Source: JAUILA01 sp964563925 (GTDB taxonomy: Bacteria > Bacteroidota > Bacteroidia > Cytophagales > Cyclobacteriaceae). Taken from it: a stretch of DNA of 63,394 nt. This document shows positions 61,501 through 63,394 of the stretch, piece by piece. The translations under genes and the position numbers were made by a program. The stretch is from positions 1-63,394 of the forward strand of contig CAZLZD010000025.1 in assembly GCA_964563925.1 (NCBI GenBank). Direction: 5' to 3'. The first letter of the stretch is position 1. The number at the start of each line of letters is the position of its first letter. The notes under the pieces were generated by a model. The model had not been told where the DNA came from and searched no databases. It was given only the letters and a program-made list of their open reading frames with translations.

Positions 61501-62348
61501 GAAACGCGGGCTACATCACTGATTCGAACCGGTACATTGTCGACCGACCGGATCACCGATTGCTCAAGGTCCTGAATGTTTTTTACATACCCCAGTCCGC
61601 GGACAAAGTACTCCGCCTGGTTGATCTCAACGGTTTTCGCACCGATTTCCCGGTTCGCCTGGCGTACGGCATTCATTACGTCGGCCAGGCTGATATTATA
61701 GGCCCGTAGAGACTCCGGCCTCACATCTACCTGGTATTCGCGAACGTAACCTCCGATGGATGCCACCTCCGACACGCCGTCTACCGTGCTAAGGGCATAT
61801 TTTACATAAAAATCCTGTATGGAACGTAATTCGTCAAGGCCCCACCCGCCGGTCGGACGCCCATTCGCATCCTGCCCTTCCAGTGTATACCAGAATACCT
61901 GGCCCAGGGCAGTGGCATCCGGGCCCAGGGCCGGGCTCACCCCTTCGGGCAGCATCTGATCGGATAAGGAGTTGAGTTTTTCCAGCACCCGTGAACGTGA
62001 CCAGTAGAATTCCACATCCTCATCGAAGATGAGATAAATGCTGGACACACCGAACATGGAATTGCTTCGCACGGTTCTGACCCCTGGCACACCCAGTAAA
62101 GCGGTGGTGAGCGGATAGGTTACCTGATCTTCAATGTCCTGGGGCGAACGACCCGGCCATTCCGTAAATACGATCTGCTGATTTTCACCCAGATCCGGAA
62201 TGGCATCTACCGGTACAGGATCCCGTGGCAGAATATTGGCTTCCCAGTCAAAGGGTGAAGTCATAATTCCCCATCCGGTGAGTAAAATCACCAGCAGGAA
62301 AGTGACCAGTTTATTGGAAAGAAAAAATTTAATTAATGAATTTAACAT
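58551..62348 (-). CDS. cusA: CusA/CzcA-type heavy-metal RND transporter
   Basis: 1265 residues from the ATG at 62346-62348, MLNSLIKFFLSNKLVTF; an upstream start would add seven residues. RND motifs include VPVDAIPDLGENQQIVFTEW, DLGIILTENVIRYQEE (helix 4), FGIATDDGVLMATYLD and the pore-domain repeats. EEFMPSLDEGSFLLMPTSMPHAGM contains Met residues comparable to the CusA copper site. It is about 200 residues longer than E. coli CusA, because of extra helices around 520-660 (about 60400-60800). It exports Cu+/Ag+ from periplasm or cytosol with proton influx. Confidence 0.95.
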   Translation of the reverse strand: MLNSLIKFFLSNKLVTFLLVILLTGWGIMTSPFDWEANILPRDPVPVDAIPDLGENQQIVFTEWPGRSPQDIEDQVTYPLTTALLGVPGVRTVRSNSMFGVSSIYLIFDEDVEFYWSRSRVLEKLNSLSDQMLPEGVSPALGPDATALGQVFWYTLEGQDANGRPTGGWGLDELRSIQDFYVKYALSTVDGVSEVASIGGYVREYQVDVRPESLRAYNISLADVMNAVRQANREIGAKTVEINQAEYFVRGLGYVKNIQDLEQSVIRSVDNVPVRISDVARVSLGPATRRGALDKDGIEQAGGVVVARYGENPMQVISGIREKMAEIAPGLPKKTLSDGTVSQIAIVPFYDRSGLILETLGTLEEALTFEVLITILVIIIMVLNLRASFMISLLLPLAILMVFIAMKYTGVMANIVALSGIAIAIGTMVDLGIILTENVIRYQEENPGQSSFKLIYNASAEVSGAILTAVSTTIVSFIPVFALEGAEGKLFRPLAFTKTYALIAAVIIALFVLPALAHWLTGIRISKRGVRQYSYLVLPLAGILTILFIAWWPGIVLILMGVAGFLRYQRESGAWYLVYSDLIGILLIIWWLLAITWLPVGIEAGTFSNLVFVLLSTGSILLTAWLMVRYYPKILQWCLANKGTFVLFPLLTLLLGLFIWLGFPTLFQPVANGFDKLDINIRKTGAWSAVAHAFPGIGEEFMPSLDEGSFLLMPTSMPHAGMEANLNTLKQLDLRVAAIPEVKEVVGKLGRAESALDPAPISMFENVINYYPEYMSDQAGNRLYFKTTDDGKFLTMDGDSLSREEVILLGLSSETLLEDRKGSPLRIWRDHIQSPDDIWSEIVSASNLPGVTSAPKLQPIETRLVMLQTGMRAPMGIKVSGPSLEAIEAFGLDLENVLKKVPSVKAEAVFADRVVGKPYLEIEIDRQEIARYGLTVTQVQQSLEGAIGGIPLSMTVEGRERYPIRVRYPRELRSTPDQIREILITGQGGVQVPLGQLASINFTRGPQMIRSEDTFLTSYVLFDKRDGFSEVTVVNDAQRAISDAIEEGRIEVPDGVSYRFSGSFENQVRAEKRLSVIIPLVLVVIFLILYFQFRSTLTSLMIFTGIAVAFGGGFVMLWLYGQPWFADFNMFGQNTRDLFQMGTIHLSVAVWVGFIALFGIATDDGVLMATYLDQSFAKASPVDRQEIRQAVITAGERRVRPAMMTTATTLIALIPILTSTGKGSDIMVPMAIPIFGGMIIAIMTIFVVPVLYSWRKEASIQKSAS

Positions 62349-62416
62349 GACGCATAGGATTAAATACACACAAAAACCCGCTGCGGAATACAGCAGGTGC
62401 GTAGCCTATGGTCGGT

Positions 62417-62848
62417 CTATAGAAGGAAAGACTGGATAAAAACGGGGATGTCCCGATCAATCGGCGGTGGCCGGTAGGTGGTATATGAAAGCCTGAATTC
62501 CGCGGTTAATACCGGAACCTGGAAAGATTCCACAGGGCCGGGAACTGCGGTCAGCTCATGCTGAAGCTGTAATGTTTTGATCAGGAAAGTCTCGTGCGAG
62601 GAAGAATCTATAGAAAGGTCCTGGTCTTCACAGCATGGCTGAGTCAATTCTGCGTGCATGGGACAGGAAGCCTTTTGCTTCGCTTCCTTCATCATTGTAC
62701 ACTCTGTTTCTTCCGAGAAGAAAGCAACATCCTGAAATTTTCCACCGCAAAAATGGATATTCATGGTAAATCCTGTGGTGGTCATACACACCAGGAAGGC
62801 CATGACAAGTGCCAGTTTTCGTATCGGTAAGGAGTGACTCATTTCCAT
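62417..62848 (-). CDS. HYC_CC_PP family copper-associated protein
   Basis: 143 residues. A signal peptide (LALVMAFLVCMTTTGFTMNIHF) is followed by the HYC…CC…PP pattern: IHFCGG, PCCEDQD, and TTYRPPPID near the C-terminus. This family regularly precedes CusA-type genes in Bacteroidota. It is periplasmic or membrane-attached, with Cys/His residues suited to bind copper. Function is unproven. A start at 62842 (MSHS) is also possible. cusA begins 68 bases later on the same strand. Confidence 0.88.
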   Translation of the reverse strand: MEMSHSLPIRKLALVMAFLVCMTTTGFTMNIHFCGGKFQDVAFFSEETECTMMKEAKQKASCPMHAELTQPCCEDQDLSIDSSSHETFLIKTLQLQHELTAVPGPVESFQVPVLTAEFRLSYTTYRPPPIDRDIPVFIQSFLL

Positions 62849-62879
62849 ATCAGACGAACAAGAAGTCTGAAAAGTTTCT

Positions 62880-62915
62880 CAAATATACAAAAATATTCAG
62901 ATGAACATCAGCAAA
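62880..62915 (-). promoter_or_regulatory. promoter of copper efflux operon
   Basis: On the minus strand TATATTTG (62880-62887) is an exact TAnnTTTG box. A TTTG lies 24 bases upstream (62912-62915), slightly wider than the usual 19-23. It is 32 bases before the HYC_CC_PP start. The rest of the 250-base divergent region shows no other clear feature. Confidence 0.5.
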
Positions 62916-63098
62916 CCGGTCTGGTGGCCTACTGATGACAGAAATTCACGATTTAGGAATAGTTTTTGATTTCTTATCCGGGTAAGATTCCATTCAGCCG
63001 ACAAATAGTCCGGTCCTGCGTGACACGGGGCATTTTTTAATGAGTCTTTGTAATTATGAATGGAATTATGTTTTAATAGCAACTAGTTGAAAGAGCAG

Positions 63099-63394
63099 AT
63101 GAAGAAAGTAGTAAGATTTAAGTTTATAGCCATAATGGGGCTCCTGATCGCAACCTTTGGTGTCAGGGCTCAGCAAGTAAACCGGTATGAAGTGGATCTC
63201 CGGAAGGTCACAGAGGATCAGCTGGAAGTTACATTCTATACACCGGAGATTGATCAGAAGGAGGTCCGGTATTACTTCCCGCAGATAATTCCGGGTACGT
63301 ACCGTTTCAGCGATTTCGGAAAATTCATTCATAACCTGAAGGCCTATGATGAAAAGGGAAATGAACTGACGGTTGAAAAGGTTTCGGTCAATGA
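63099..63394 (+). CDS. M61-family peptidase, 3' truncated by window
   Basis: 98 residues are visible from the ATG at 63099. A signal peptide (MKKVVRFKFIAIMGLLIATF … RAQ) is followed by the N-terminal domain of M61 glycyl aminopeptidases: VTFYTPEIDQKEVRYYFP and QIIPGTYRFSDFGKFIHNLKA. The zinc site and PDZ domain would lie beyond the window. In this group the enzyme is typically periplasmic or outer-membrane associated. Confidence 0.85.
   Translation, partial: MKKVVRFKFIAIMGLLIATFGVRAQQVNRYEVDLRKVTEDQLEVTFYTPEIDQKEVRYYFPQIIPGTYRFSDFGKFIHNLKAYDEKGNELTVEKVSVN

Noticed and set aside
62349..62416. Riboswitch or copper-sensing leader between HYC_CC_PP and cusA
   Set aside because: Only a weak, interrupted stem around 62374-62395; no conserved structure could be recognised.

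Overview
This 63.4 kb window is chromosomal DNA of a member of the Bacteroidota. The evidence is several exact TAnnTTTG promoter boxes, many lipoproteins, Tat-exported oxidoreductases, DUF1080 proteins, HYC_CC_PP and DUF3347 copper proteins, and a MoxR/DUF58/BatA/DUF4175 block. I cannot fix the genus. It is a draft scaffold: two runs of exactly 100 N (1448-1547 and 24881-24980) mark assembly gaps. The first removes the N-terminus of an M49-type peptidase, and the second lies beside palindromic repeats. There are no rRNA genes, prophage, intact insertion sequences or CRISPR arrays. One tRNA (Asn-GTT) is present.

Layout. 1-620: AT-rich gene remnant, short repeats and tRNA-Asn. 0.7-15.8 kb: housekeeping and envelope genes (YqjF/DUF2071, M49-like peptidase, a coiled-coil lipoprotein, a very large phosphatase/Omp85 fusion, a Tat-exported Gfo/Idh oxidoreductase with a TIM-barrel isomerase, an MtfA-like peptidase, a GNAT, a ceramidase-like lipoprotein, an M60 peptidase and a Ca2+/Na+ antiporter). 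16.0-22.4 kb: a complete, tightly packed eboABCDEF operon, followed by a lipoprotein and an arylsulfotransferase-like lipoprotein. 25.1-29.9 kb: DUF1080/Gfo-Idh/DUF1080 glycoside genes and a CocE/NonD hydrolase. 30.0-36.7 kb: SulP and YfcC-type transporters, a LacI regulator, OxyR and an HTH regulator. 36.7-42.9 kb: GH15 glucoamylase, tandem GH2-type sugar-binding domains, a small secreted protein and a histidine kinase/response regulator pair. 43.1-53.7 kb: tldD (with Tat signal) and tldE, then DUF4159-MoxR-DUF58-BatA-DUF4175-membrane protein with overlapping ends. 53.7-62.9 kb: a copper-efflux operon (HYC_CC_PP, CusA, CusC/TolC, CusB, DUF3347, lipoprotein, nitrilase). The right edge cuts an M61 peptidase gene.

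How the genes work together. The ebo operon is the most system-like known unit: six cytosolic or membrane enzymes linked elsewhere to moving metabolite precursors to the periplasm, here with an exported arylsulfotransferase-like protein downstream. The second candidate system joins an apparently exported TldD/E protease to a MoxR ATPase/vWA/DUF4175 envelope block. The third is one polypeptide joining a metallophosphatase, a segment with kinase-like motifs and an outer-membrane barrel. The fourth is a phased TGTCA repeat array between a response regulator gene and a small secreted protein gene, resembling OmpR/PhoB-family binding sites.
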